The position numbers were made by a program, and so were the translations under genes. DNA of 64,000 bases from Henricia sp. BOLD:AAB3569 (taxonomy: Eukaryota; Echinodermata; Asteroidea; Spinulosida; Echinasteridae): the NCBI GenBank assembly GCA_037783545.1, contig JBBELK010000105.1:558001-622000 (forward strand). The letters are read 5' to 3'. How positions within the stretch are numbered: position 1 is the first letter of the stretch; each line of letters starts with the position of its first letter. A model generated the notes under the pieces. The model was not told the origin of the DNA and made no database searches. It was given only the letters and a program-made list of their open reading frames with translations. Shown here in pieces: positions 14,701 to 29,700 of this stretch.

Positions 14701-17700
14701 AAAATGGGCTAAGAAATTGTTTCTTACTGGAAACAGTCCAGCAGCAGTGGCTAGTAGCATCAATGCATGTCGGTGGGTTTGAGGGTCATCTGACGTCCGA
14801 ATGCACTGCACCACAAGCTCAATGTTAAACTGCTCTTGGTTTAAGACATCGACTGGTAGTGGCTGGTTGTCGGGAGACAGCTGGTTGCAGATGTTTAGTA
14901 CTGTGGTCAGGAGGAGTTGCTTGAGATATTCCAAAGGTTGTTCTTGATCGGCCGAGTCTGCCTCCATGCATCTGTGGTCAGGGCGAGGAAGGATTTTAGC
15001 AATTTTAGAAAATGTACATCTCTTATGGGCCCTCCAAAGTTGTCAACATTTTCACGGTTCTACAGAGAGTAGTATTTATTAAGACCCCCTCCCTCCCTCA
15101 AATTACTACTCATCAACATTTGTTGTCACTACCATGAAATGTCAACATTTTACAGTGCATGTAAAGTCCTACCCAGCCTTCGACCCCTCTCTCTCACCCT
15201 CGCCCCCTCCTACGCTTTGTAGAACCATGAAAATTATAACTTTTGACGGTCCCTTTTGGATCTGAGAGCGAGCATTTTCAGCACACTGATTTATGCATAT
15301 AAACAGAGGTATTATGTAATTATTTCAATGTCAACTTAAATTAGAAGAAAATTTTTAAATTTTTTATTAAACTCGTTTCTGAAGAAAATTGGCATTTCTT
15401 TTGATGCTTGGCATAGAACAATCCAAACCTTATGACATACGTGTTATATTGCAATCTCCCTGCTTCTTGGAGCAATCTTTGTTTGAATGGCTCACCTTGA
15501 GAGAATTGCAAGGAGTGCAGCAACAAGCTTCGCAACTCCTTCAATCTTTCCGAGTTTCTTCTTTTGTAAGAGTTCAACGACATGGGTCACCCGCTGCCAC
15601 TGATACGTTTCTGGCTCTTTCACGCTGATAACAAAATGAAATATTAAGCAGACATTTCAGAAAAGCTTTGACAGTGTTGTCATGAAGGTTATTATAAAGC
15701 CTAGCGTACATCGACATTGCAACTGGAAGCAACTCAACTGATCAGTTGCTGTCGATGTGTGAGTAGCGCGCACATCGACAGAAACTGATTAGTTCCGCAA
15801 CTAGGAGCATCCAGCTATATCTACATTTCCAGAGCGCGCACATCGACACATCAACTCGGTAAAGCGCAACAGGGTACAACTAGTTGCCAGAAAGTAGAAC
15901 ATGAGCAACTCGCGGCAACTGGGATTTTTTCAGTTGCCGGTAGTTGCAAGTGTGCGCAGATCAACCTTTTTGAGCAACTGATCAGTTGCTCCCAGTTGCC
16001 GAAAACACCAGTTGCCACTAGTTGCTTCCAGTTGCAAGGCTGATGTACGCTAGGCTTAAAGGCTATCACAAGGCCCTGCAAGTCTTTTTCAATTTGTTAG
16101 ACAACAACAAAAATCTGAAAGAATTTTAAGAATTTTAACTAAATTTTTCTAGACGGATGTGAGCTTACTTTCTTGTTCTAGCCTCCCTTAGACTTGTTGC
16201 AGTCCTCTCTGTATTTAACTTGTCCAACTCGGTCAATATTAATTCTGTATCCAAGGGTAACTAGAGACAGAAAATGGGAAGAAAAAAAATTGATAAATTT
16301 TCTGCCATTATTTGAACAATCTTGAACAACATTTGGATACAAACTTTTGATACAATCTTAAAGAATTTGGTAAGGATACTCCCAATCCATATAAACTCCT
16401 CAAAACTCCCATCCTCCAAGCAAATTCCCCAATTGATTAATCATAACAAATGACATCACATCACTGTAAAGAGGAATAACAGGGCTTTTTAATGATACCA
16501 AATTCAAGGGAAATGATTTAGTAACAAGAGAGAAATCGTCAGTCAAACTTGACTTTCCGAACTGTTTGAGGAGTTTACATGTATTCTCAAGGAAATCGTC
16601 AAAATTTCACCAAGTTTTAGTAAACTACTTTATCTGGTTACATAGAGCAATGCAGTAATTACACCAACCTTTTTGCTTCCACAGCAAATTTGGAGATTGC
16701 AAATTTCCTGTTTTCTTCTCATGGATAGTATTTTATATGATTGTTAGGTTAGACCAACATAATAAAGTTGCGAGCTTTTGGATGTAGATTCTACACAAAC
16801 CTTTCTGAGTGTGCGACCAATACTTGCAGCAATCACTGGGCTGTCAGTTGTGACTTGTTGGTCAAACAACTTGGCTAGAAGAGCTTGCTTCAATGACAAT
16901 GAAGGGATGGCGGTGAAGAAGGCTGGCGTTAGCTGAAACAAACAAAAGGGCAGTTAGTTTTAAAAAGTTGATAATCTGTAACAAAAAAAATGTGTTGATC
17001 TGTATATTCTTAAGACAGTTTATACTGAATACCACTTCCCTCCCGACAAACATTTCGTAAATACTTTGAGAGCATTTGGGAAAAATGTACTTGGCAGCCC
17101 ACTGTGATCTTCCAAGGATTAAAAAGGTAAGTAAAAAGTAAAAGCCGATGCCACTGCTAATAAATTTACAAAATTTAATTAATTTAGTCCTTCACACTGT
17201 AAAATTAGTGGCTTCACGTTCCGATCCTAGTCAAATCTTCAAAGGCTGAAGACGACGACGACGACGACATTGAAGAGGACTCTGCTAGTGTCCGATTTTA
17301 CAGTGTGGTTTTTAGCAGTTTGAAACATTTTTTTGTGTACTATTTAATTTAATTCTTGCAACTTTTTCTTAACAAAGCAGTTCCTGACCTATATCATTTT
17401 GAGTTATTAGTCAGGTTTTATGTTTACAACTAAAAAGACAGAACTGAACAGTATTTACTCCTTTGCTTAACGGTTGTAACTGACAAAGCTAAGCATGACA
17501 TGATGCAAATGTGTCTCAAGTTAATGTTCAAGATTTTACAAAATGATAGTTTGTGATGAGAATTTTGATAAGTTCAAACTGGACAACAAGATATGTAACA
17601 AGGCTTCTACAACCCTTTCTGATACGACTTGTGAATCAATCATTAACATAAGCACCTGTTTTAGAACCATTTTCTGTGGAGACTTCATTCCCTCCCGAAT

Positions 17701-20700
17701 CGCGTTCTCCTTCGTCAGTGCCAATAAGACATCACTGATGCAATGCTGTAGTAGACCCACGGTGTCTGGCTTCAAACGATGGATAATACTCTCAAATATC
17801 ATAGCCTCGTCACTGTTAAGACAACCTCTGGAGCCAAGTTGCTTCAAGAGTTTGCTCATCATGTCCAGGAGTAAGGACAGAATGTGCTGAGGAAACAATG
17901 GAAATGATTTAATAAATGATTTGAATTGGTGGTGTGCCTAGCAAAAGGGCATATAAGCGGCCTGGTGCCAAAAATCAGCTACACCCTACTGCTAGGCACA
18001 CAACAGACTGATTTGAATTAAATAATGATTTTAACAATGAAAATATTCTCAAACTGAGCGAAGAAAATTTAACTAAAAAACAATTCATGAGCTGTGCCTA
18101 GACCACAATGAGAGAGTTTATAATGCATGGTGGCATCAAATACACTGGTTCTTTTCCACTCTTTACGTCATGTTTGCATATGCTTAATATAATGCAAACG
18201 AAAAGTACTGTGAAGATTGCTGCTACCACATTTCTTAAAAGCCTCCCATTTTCAGCAAATTAGATAGACCCTTTTCACAGGCAGCCATGACTGGGGGCAG
18301 GTTTTCAAATTAAAATGATGTGACAAAGTATCTACTCATACATGATCCACAGTGACAATGTGATTGTCCCCTAACATGGCCGCTGTGCAAAGGCTCTATA
18401 TAAGATATTTTTGGTTTAATATAACAAATAACTAATACAAAGACTTTGTGAATTTGAAGTTAATTACAGAGACGGCCTTTGTTACCTCATTCTGCACTTC
18501 CGACAGCACCAACAAAAGAGCTCGCTGTAAAAACCTCGGAGTGCTTTCCATATGAATGAAAACCAGTAGCCAGTTCAAGCAGGTGATCTTAGGATGTAGA
18601 TCCTTGGCAACAGACTTTGATTTCTTCTTTTTTCTTCTTGGAGTTGGGGTAATCGGAGGCTGGTCAGCCAATGCTGCAGTGGTCACATTGGTGAAGTAAA
18701 GCCGCACCGCCTAAAATCAATTTCACAAATGTTATGAGTTCAATGCATCCTAATTCTCATACCAACGTCCCAGGATAAGAAGAGTGACCCTTCCTAAGAT
18801 GCATCTTAGCGCTTTGTGAAATCAGTCCCTGGAAATGTATGTAAATCAAGTAACGGGTCTTTCCAGTTAGTACAAATTATCAAATAGCCACTGAGACTAG
18901 AGATCGATTTTACAAAAGTTAAGACGAGTTCAATGCGTCCTGATTCTCATAACAATGTCCCAAGATAAGAAGAGTGACCCTTCCTAAGACGCGTCTAAGC
19001 GCTTTGTGAAATCGGCCCCTGGTCAAAGAGGGTGAATGAATTACGGTTTGTCTTATATCAGTGGGAGAAACATGGTATGATGAACAGAGCACTTGACTCA
19101 TAATTGAATATTGTGAGTTCGAGTCCCACTGCAACCAATGTCTTGTACCCTGGGCAAGGTTCTTTGCCTCATTTGCTTCTCTCTAGCCTATCTGGTACTT
19201 TCTGTGCAGGGCTTGCAATACAGAAATGCGTGCCTATGAATTTTATGCATCACGCATACGTACTTGTAAACGGACAGCGCACTACGCATAACAGATATAT
19301 GGAGTTTTGGCCTAAGACATTTACCTGTTTGACATACTCAGGATCTGCCTGTATCTCATCACCCTTAGCAACAAGAAACTCAGCCAGCTTGATATATGGG
19401 GTCTGGGACCCAGCCTCATCGATGCTTGATGTCAAAGCCTGTAGACAGTGAATAGCGGCACCTCGGATTGGCTCCAGTTCACTGGACAGAACTACTAGCA
19501 AGGAGGGGAAAACTGGAATGAGGAAAGAAAAAGGACGAGTTTTAACCCGACATGCATATTGTTCAGATTGTTTATGTTTGTCAGAGTACTAGCAGTCTTT
19601 TACTGTGCTCATAAAAAACATAAGTTTTCCTGCCTGCACATTTTTAACATTTATCTCTTTATGTCCTCCAAATTCTTAGGAAAGAAATATCAATAAATAC
19701 ACTCAAAATGCTTTACGCAATGTTCTTATTGGAAACACGAAATATGATTGAATAAAGGATTTTAAAAAGTGATTATTAGTCTTTCTGTTTATCCTTTTTA
19801 GCCGACAAACTTGGTGAAAAATAAAATTCTGACATGGTTGCTTTAACCATTGGTGCTCAGTCATCCATAAACGTATTCTGGATTTCTTAGGCTGGATCCG
19901 AATTAGTGGCTTTGGCTGTGCCTATGGCTGTTGTTATGCTGTTGCTATGGGCGGACAATGAAAGCCCTTAGAAACAGCATAGCAACAGCCGCAGCCACTA
20001 ATTCGGATCCAGCCTTAGTGTCATAAAAAAGAGGACACGGTGATGTAACAGACAATGGTTGTTTTCCAAAATCTTCAGTAATTATCGAGTAATTAGCATT
20101 TTTATCTTGGCTTCCTTTTTCTAGGACACTCTGCGTACAATCCACATTCCAAGTTACCCCAACTCTCTTACCTTCTGATTCTTGACCTAGTACCCTGGCT
20201 ACAACCTCAGCTGAGTCAGCCCAACCCTGGGCACTAGTCAAACCCATGTGAAGGCACCTAGCCATGTAGAATGGGGACACCAGGTACAGCTGGGTACCGG
20301 GCGACTCAAAAGGCATCGTTAAGACGAGACATAGGAAATTCCACAGTAGGTCTGGTGTGCACAGATGCTCCTGGGGGAAAAAAAGCAAAAAAGACATTTT
20401 CAATATTGGGTCTTTCTACTGGTACCCCATAATTTGCATTTGATCTGGTGCACTGACTTTCTTGTTTCCAGGTGCACAATTAGTATTGAAAGTACCAGAC
20501 TAATGCCACTATTTTTGGGAATTCTAGAAATTCAGATGTATATTTCAGAGACTTTGAGGGCTTGTAATACTTCACATATTCAAATTATTTGAAACTTGGA
20601 ACGAGTACCGGCCGTATGAGCTAGCTTGGCTCGAAAAATGACTTCACATTTACCATGATGACTCTGTTGACTACAACCAAACAAAAACAAGCGAGAGAAT

Positions 20701-23700
20701 TACCTGGATGACGTTTGCTAAAATGTTCTTGAATTCTAGTGAATTTGAAACCTTCTTCTCTTTGGCTCCAGCAACTTGCGTCAAAAGGTCCATGAGGTGA
20801 AGTAACCAGAGTAGGTAGGCCTCTGTGTTGGGATTTTTATGTTTCCATGCCATCCAGGGACAGGTTTCTGAAAAGAAAAATTTGAAATTTGTCCCAAAAT
20901 TGTGCTTATGGTAGTCTGAAGTGTTTAATAAAACTCCCAAAGTGGAAATCCATGTTTAGGCTCTTCCAAGACTTTGTAATTATTTGATTACTTGAATGCT
21001 TACAGCCTACAACCAGCTTTTCTTAGCCCAACAAATTATAAATAATAACACACAGAAAATTTAAAATTATCCATGCATCATTGATCTGGCTCTGTCAATG
21101 AATTTGTTTTTTGAATTTGTGGGGTGTTATGGCCGAGCGGTCTAGTGCGTCGAACTTAAGTTCCTGTGCTAGTACTAGAATGTAGGTTCGATTCCTGGCC
21201 GTGACGGGTTGTGGCACCTGTGCTCTTGAGCAAGGCACTCAACCACACTTGCTCCCATTCCTGTAATTGGCGGTCTCTCCGCTGTTGGATGTGGTAAATA
21301 AATAATAAAAAAAATAATAATAATAATATTTATTAATATTTAAAATGTTCAGCAGCCGATTTCACGAAACTTTACGCAATTGCGCAAGTCCACTTACGCC
21401 ATTACTTGCGCAATAATTTATGGCGTAAGTGGACTTGCGCAATTGCGTAAAGTTTAGTGAAATCGGCTGCAGGAGTAGGTTGTGAATGTAGTGCATTTTT
21501 TAAAGGATGACTACAGTAGAGTTATGATCTGTTATAGACCCTATGCACCGACAGCCATGTCAGGGAACAATAGATCAACAGACCGCCTGCTCATGTACGA
21601 AGGATTGGCCCCTAAGATGGCCACCGTGCAAAACGTCTGTTTTCTTGTGTACCTGTTTTCAGTTTGGAGGGGATTTTGATGTATGAGACCATTCCACGTA
21701 GACACCAGAGTGTGGCTTCTATTTGTGATTGATACATCAGTGGTGATCCGCTTCGTTGCCGTTTGAGGTTTAGCATGAGTAAGGCAGACAGGTGGACATG
21801 TAGGTCGCTGGGCAAGTCGGACAGGTCACCGTTAAGCTGGGGTAGGGGATCGTCAGACTGCGGAATAAACAAAAATAAGTCTTGATTGATACATGAATGG
21901 GTGGGCATGTAGGCCACTCGGCAAGTCAGACGGGTCACTGTTGAGCTGGGGTAGGGGATTGTCAGGCTGCAGGATAAACAAAAATGACTCGAGTTCAAGA
22001 AGTTTGGTACTCAATCCACGCTTGAAAACAAGGTATTCAACTTTTTTTTAAATTTTACACGGCTCCGATTCTCTAAACATAAACTCTACAAATCTGTTAA
22101 GGATTTGAATCTCTGCAACTTTAACATTACCTAGTCAACGGCAAGAGGAAAATTGAGTGAGTAGCTCAGCTGGTAGAGCATCTTCCTCTAGAGTAAGAGG
22201 TCTTGGGTTTGAATCCCATATTCTGGTAAAATCACCTGGGTAATGTTAAATGTTTTGATCACCATCAAAACCATACTGGACAGTTATAAACCTGGCCAGT
22301 CAAGTTTAATAAGTTTAGCGACAAATGCTGGTGGGAGAAAAAAAATCATTTAATTTATTCTGTTACCTTGACGATCACAAAGCCAGGTTCCAGCATGGTA
22401 AGAATGTTCTTTTCTAAAACTTTCAGAAGTGTTGAGGCCAGGGTGAGCTTATTAACAGTGTGATGTAAGGTCCTGAGAAGGAGGAAGCTGATCAACACAC
22501 TGTAGAATGCCTGGTGGGGATGAGGTTGTCCCAGAAAATTTACAAGCAGGTCAATCTGAAGAGAAAAAAACACAAAATTTTACAAGTTTCAGTACTGTAT
22601 ATTGTCAAAGGGTTTACTGGGTGGTTAAACTGAATGAGGAAATCTCTTTGGCTGCGTTCGGGCGTGCAGTTCTCGTTACTCGGGAGTAATGCGTGCGCAT
22701 TGCACTCGGGTCACATCACGCGAACAGCAAGTCCGCAGTCCGCGTGCGCGAATGGCAATCAGTGAAGATGGCCGTCTCTTGCCCGCATCACTGCACAAAA
22801 AATGCCGTTTCATTGCTCACAAGAAACTGAGGAAATACAGGCCGTAAGTCGTGAGAACCTTTGATGCGGTCTAAAACAAACCTTAGTGAGTTATTGTTTC
22901 AGTTATTGAGTTGACACGTTGAGCAAATTCACCAAAAATCCCTCCCATATTCCACCATCTTCGTACAAATCACATGACACTTGACAGGAGTACGAGCACA
23001 CTCCCCATTTGTTGGGGAGTAGTGAGAGCATACTCTCACTGACCCGAGTGTCGTTATTCTTGCCGTTCACGCGCGCAGGAGTACAACTCGTGTTAACACG
23101 AGTACACGCCCGAACGCAGCCATTTATCCTTAGTTTTCACAAGGCTTAATATCTCGATTTGAAGCACAGTGTTTCACATTTCCATACTGTAAACTTTCAT
23201 TACAGCACTCTCCAAGGGACCAAACTAATGCGAGCCTTATATCCAGAGTCAGAACTCAATAACAAAATGCATACACAATGATTGGAGTAACGGACGGGAT
23301 TTTAAAAAAAAGGAGCTTCATATAAGAAAGATCTTTATATTCAGGACGATCTTCAAGCATTCTGGGGCAAGTTTCAGTGCGAGCTGAAAACGTGGGCTTA
23401 CTGTAGCAGAAAGTTGCGCCAATATTACCGTTACTCCATGGCCACTGCGTGCTTAAGCATGCGCGTGCTTGAAAACGGGCATTGTTGCGTCACTAGTGTT
23501 TAGCAAATTTGCCTCTAAAGCTAGCAAACGTTTAGCATTGCTTAAGGTTAGGGTCTCCATAAAATAGACTGAGCCTCCCCGTTAGCACAAAATTGGCTGC
23601 TAAACGGCGCCATGACCCTGGTTATAAACCAACAATTTCCCTATAATAATAAATAATAATAAATACACTTATATAGCGCCAAATCTATTTTTAAAAAAAT

Positions 23701-26700
23701 AATGCTCAATGCGCTTTACAAAGAGATAAAGGTAGAAAACAAAATTAACTTAAAAATAAAAATTTAATTGAATTTAAATTAAGATATAATCTCCACTCAA
23801 GTCATGTCAATAATTTATACACAATGTAAAAACCATAGATTAAAGAACTAACAAATTACAATTCCCCTACCATTTGCATCTGTTCACTGTCACAAAGCGC
23901 AGCGAAGTTGACTGCCAGCATCTCAATCAGTTTACTGGAAAGCGCAGATTCTCCAGATTTCAATGTCCGTTTCATTCTCACGTGATACGCTAAAGCGACA
24001 TAATAGAAACAGAAACATTGCATTTGTTTTGTATACAATAATGCTAAAAAGAGAAGTATTTATTTATTTATATACCACATCCAACAGCAGAGGGACCGCC
24101 AATTACAGGAATGGGAGCAAGTGTGGTTAGTGCCTTGCTCAAGGGCACAGGTGCTACAACCCGTCACGGCCAGGAATCGAACCTACATTATAGTACTAGC
24201 ACAGGAACTTGAGTTCGACGCACTAGACCGCTCGGCCATATACACCCCACAAAAGACATTGCACTAAACAAGTAGAGAATGATTTTGCATTTAACTCCTG
24301 GCAATACAGGAAAAAATGTTGTATGCAAAAATGTCATTCTTTGACCAGTTTTCTGACAAAAATGACTTCAGCACAATGTCTCATTTCCCACGGCATCCTT
24401 TTTTAAGGGGCCGTCCAAAGTTGTCAACATTTTCATGGGTCTACAAAGAGTGGGGAGGGGGTAGGGGGAGGGGGGGAGGGGGAGGGGTCACGTAAGACTT
24501 TACATGCACTGTAAAATGTTGACATTTCATGGTAGTGACAAAAATACTGGACGGCCCCTTAAGAAGAACAAAAATGGACTCAAGTCAGTTTCTTCTAATT
24601 TAGCATTTACATCTAAGATGTTAGGTTTAATCCACTGAACAATTCAGCTAAGGTACTGCATGTCATCTTGCAAATGAAATCACATGCTACTCTTACCCCT
24701 GTTGAGCGCCGCAAAAATCTTGAAGTCTTTCTGAAGTGTCGATGATTTGATGACGTCGATAATTTCATTCTCCGAGTCTGGCTCTTCAGATCCTTGGTGA
24801 AACAAGTAGGGCAAAATGACGGGGATTAATTCTCGGCGCTTGCCGTCTTGCAATCTCCAAAGATGACCGTTTGTGAGGAGCTTCAGCGACAGTGTGATCG
24901 ACGTGAGGCTGAGTAGGAAGACAGAAAATTTATAGGAAGTTGCTTCTTGATTTAACTTTGACAAAAGAGTGCATGAGAATATAGATATAAGCATATTTTC
25001 TCACAGTAACAGAAAATCTTTTTAAACGGCCGTATTCTTGCTTAGCACATTTACACATGTTAATCAAAATTTACCAGCTTATTTAATTTCTATAAATCTT
25101 CATCAATGTTTAATAAACACAATAGTCTTTCTGTGATCAATTTGGGGAAAAAAACCTAAACATCCTACACTATTGTCAAATATTGCTTGGCATATGAAAA
25201 CTTCCACATTATATTAACATACATAACAGGTCCCTGGATGGAGGGACAGTGGTTCAAAGGTCAAAGGCCCTGCAAATCCTTCAATCTATGGGTCTGACCC
25301 TTAGATTGAAGGATTTGCACAGCCTTGTGAAAGCCTTGACTACAACACTGTGGAGGGGGTTTATTAGCGTATTAGGGAGGTTTCGCACAGTCACGGATAC
25401 CAATACGGATACGGATACGTCATGACTCATGCGCTTCTCGTGACGCGTAACCGTAATACACATGTTTTCATACGCGTGAATAACGGGTATCGGCCTCCAT
25501 ACGCGTAGCATAAAAACAGATACCGGTTATGCAGATTTTTCGCTATTTTCGTGAAGGATTAATAAGTTGTATGCATTTTGTTTCTTTGTGATGTATCTTC
25601 CATGAATACCGATCGAATTTATTGAGTCATGCCCACGAGAAAGTGAGCAAAATCAACTAAAAATAAAGCCAAGCGCAGAGCAGATTTAGCAGATCGTATT
25701 CACACAGTGCGAAACCCAGTTCAGTGTGCGCATCAACGTGAACGGTTACCGTTATCATATCCGTATTCGTAACCGTATTCGTCACCTTGCGAAACCTCCC
25801 TACTATCCTTTGATTTAGGACCTATATCACTGACATACCCTCTGTTTGTCTTCATCTTTCCAGTGCGTAGAATGCCCATCAGGATATCAAACAGCTTTTC
25901 TTGAGGCAGAAGCTTACATAATGCCTGCCAACGGTCAGATAGAGAAATGTTATTAAAATTGATTTTTGCCTGCTCTGATGTCCCTTTATAGATTCTGTAT
26001 TTTGTCTGTAGACAAAGAAATATTTTTTGGTCCAAGAAATATAAAATGGTCCTTGTTTGGGATTTGGACCCGAAACCTCTGACACAGCGTATCTCATTAC
26101 TACTGAAAAATGAAGTAAGACGCACAGCTGTTCTCTTTAAACCTCTAAAAATGACGTGACCTTACCGCGCCAATCTCAAGCGAAGCATTCATCACCTTGA
26201 TCCTGTCAAATTTACACACATTCAGGCGTGAAATGATTCAGTGTGAATCCAGCTTACCTCCCCAATCTCAAGCGAAGCATTCACCACCTTGATCCTGTCA
26301 AATTCACACACGTTAAGGTGTGAAATGATTCAGTGTGAATCCACCTTACCTCCCCAATCTCAAGTGAAGCATTCACCACCTTGATCCTGTCAAATTCACA
26401 CACCTTAAGGCGTGAAATGATTCAGTGTGAATCCAGCTTACCTCCCCAATCTCAAGCGAAGCATTCACCACCTTGATCCTGTCAAATTTACACACGTTCA
26501 GGTGTGAAATGATTCAGTGTGAATCCACCTTACCTCCCCAATCTCAAGCGAAGCATTCACCACCTTGATCCTGTCAAATTCACACACGTTAAGGTGTGAA
26601 ATGATTCAGTGTGAATCCAGACTCACCTCCCCTATCTCCAGCGAAGCATTCACTACTTTGATCTTATCATCCTTTAGCCGTTGTAGAAGCGTCTCAATGC

Positions 26701-29700
26701 AGAATTCCTCCAAGACTTCGCCCGATGCAATCCTGTCTTTAAGATGTTGAACACCAAGAACTCGGACATCAGGATTGGCATGGTTTAGGCTCAGGATTAG
26801 AGTTGTTGCTGTCCCTGACACAACCTGATGGAAGGGATTTGACCAATTCAATTGTTTCATTAAACACAAACATTTGTATGTTTAAACCACTGTACTCCCC
26901 AAATTGGATATCACTGTTTAACAATGGGAAAATCTTTGTATCCACAGAAAAAGAACAAACTTTACTGGTAAGCAGAGATGCCAACATTGCAATTTGAAAA
27001 AGAGTAATTTGCCACGGGACACTCGCTTTGGACACAACTTTATAACTTAAGACCCAAGCTCTATTTAAACCCCACATTTGAAGCTATGCATTCTAGAATT
27101 ATGTCATAAAACTGATTGTCATTGGCTGAAACAATTGTACAAACTACGCCTAAATCATAAATGTTGGCATCTCTGGGTAAGTCAATCAAAAGCCTGATAC
27201 TTAAACTACAAACAAAACTAAACAACTTTGAGATGTTGAGTTGCTCCTTTCAGCCGGTATGGGTGTTAAGCTTCAGACTGCTTGTGGTCGCACTGGTTAT
27301 TAAAGCACTGTAACCAGTGACAAATGATGGTAATGTTCGTGTAAATGGAACGCAGTCAAGTTTTTAGATTTGAAATGAGACTAACTTGGTGCTTTGAGGC
27401 AGAGACAGATGTTGAAATAAGTTCCTGCAGGAGATTTTTCTTTCGAAAATCAACTTTTTGTGCCATGAAGGTGCCAATAGCCAGATCCATTGCTTCAGGG
27501 TACCTGTAATAAGAATATAAATTGTTAACAATTGTGTTTTTTCCCTTTATTTAAAAAGTTTTAGGGATTGCAAAAACATGTCAAGAGGCTGCGTCTAATT
27601 ACCTGGCTATGGCTTATTATTACACACAGGCCAATGCAAGTCGGCTAAATCATAGCCATTAGTCCATACCTTCTCTCCATAGCCGCTACAACTGGCAAGG
27701 TTCTGTCTTTGAGGTTTGTAGCTGATGCAGACTGTTTCTGCAATTCCTTCCCGATGTCGAGATAGCCACTCAGGAGTGTTCTGTAAAAACACAAATGGTA
27801 GAACAATGATTGACATTGGAATTATGATAGCTCAGATATTTGCCTATTACTTCTTGTTTGTCCAGAGTCTGATTCTTAGGAAGCCGGTCACTCTTATCTT
27901 GGGATGTTGGTATGGGAATTGGGATGCATTGAACTCGTCTTAACTTTTGTGAAATCAATCCCAGGTCTCAGTGGTTAGTTGATAATTTGTACTAACTGGC
28001 GAGAACCGTTACTTGATTTCAATACACGATCAGGGACTGATTTCACAAGCCACTAAGACGTGTCTTAGGAAGGGTCACTTCTTATCTTGGGACGTTGGTT
28101 TGGGAATTAGGACGCATTGAACTCGTCTTAACTTTTGTAAAAATCAGTCACACGTACTGAATAAGGCTGCTGTCAAGTCAATCATAAGTAAAAGACTGTC
28201 CCGAGACAAGTCAAATGACAAGTTATATGACAAGTCGAGTCACAAGTCGAGGTACAGATTGGGTCAAGGTTGGGTCGAGTCAGGTCATGATTAAATGAAT
28301 TCTGAATTGTGATCTTCTTGAAACTAGTTTCAAAATCAAAATCAAATCGAGCAAAACAAATCTTGTTCAAGCCGTACTCAATCATTTCCTTCGTCAGCGC
28401 AGCATCAAGTTTGACTCTTTGTACAATCCCCTCCAGCAGAGTCCAGTAGGTCTCGTCTTCCTCCTCCCCAATGTTTCCCTGGTCCCCTGCTGCTGCCGCA
28501 CTATGTAATGCCTTATGGATGAGTTTGGTGAGGACCAGCTTGAGCAGAGGGCGGGTGTTTGGTGCTTGGGACAGCAACTCCAATGCACTCAGGGTACTAC
28601 TAAAGGTGCATAGTTTCTGGAACGCACTATCGGAAAGAAAGAAAGAAAGATTTATGTTTATCACACTAAAACGTTTTACAAATAAAAAAATGGAAATCTA
28701 TTTTATAAAGCACAACAAAACAGAGTATTTTAAATGGCAGCGCTGTATCTGTTCTCAGGGATGAAGCAAAAATGGGGAAAAGGTTACAATTTTTACTCCG
28801 TGTCTGTGTTTACCTTTCAGGAAATTCTGGGATGGGCTGGGTGTGGCACAAAATGGCTACACAGGACAACGCTTCGACAGCCAAAGTGGGGGTTAGGTGC
28901 TGCAAATCAATCAAATAATATACGACATGGTAGAAAAAGATGCTTGAAGAACATAAGGTTATGTTTTAGTAAATTCTCTTTCTGATTTTCATGCTCAAAA
29001 TTGTGAATTGCTTACCTTACAGATGCTTCTGATTATCGGATCTACTAAGATGGTTTTCATTTTGACCTTGATGGCAAGTTGACATGTGATCATGTAACTT
29101 GAGGCTTGATAGTCAGAAAATCTGCAAAGAGAGAAAATATTTTTCCATAAAGATGAAAAACTAATAAATCAGGAAAAAATGACTTTCCTCCTCGGCTTGG
29201 CCTTCTCCACATTTGTTCTGGTTGTTGTTTTAATTGTATTTTTCTTTCTTACCGGGTATATGGATTTGTGTGTGTGGAGAGAAATAAAATAATAAATAAA
29301 GACAATTTTGCAAAAGTTAAATTTATTAACCCAACAGGCCATTTTAAAGTACCTATACTGCATTCGTCCCAAAATGTTTCCCTCAAAGAGACAGGCCTAT
29401 TTTGTGGAGGGAGTGGGGGAAAGTTAACAAGTGTATCCGAGTGTATAAACAGTTAACACATTAACTTGCGATCCTAGAAATGTCCAAATATTCTCACACC
29501 TAGATGAAAAGTAATGCAAAACTGCTATAACAATATACCTTTTGCATGGTCGCCATCTTAGGGAACAAGCACTTTGTCTCAATGTGTCAGACATGAGGAA
29601 CAAATTTGTGTTTCCATTGCGACTCCATTGTGCCTGCCCATCAAAATGGCCACCTGTATAAAGGGTCTATAGCTTACTTGGATTTCAGACCCTTCAAAAC

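Noticed and set aside
17253-17270. (gac)n microsatellite
   Set aside because: Only about six units; not remarkable in an intron.
19495-19513. Earlier acceptor for HEATR1 exon 19 at 19513
   Set aside because: It would break the phase with exon 18; the CTAG acceptor at 19494 after the pyrimidine tract restores it.
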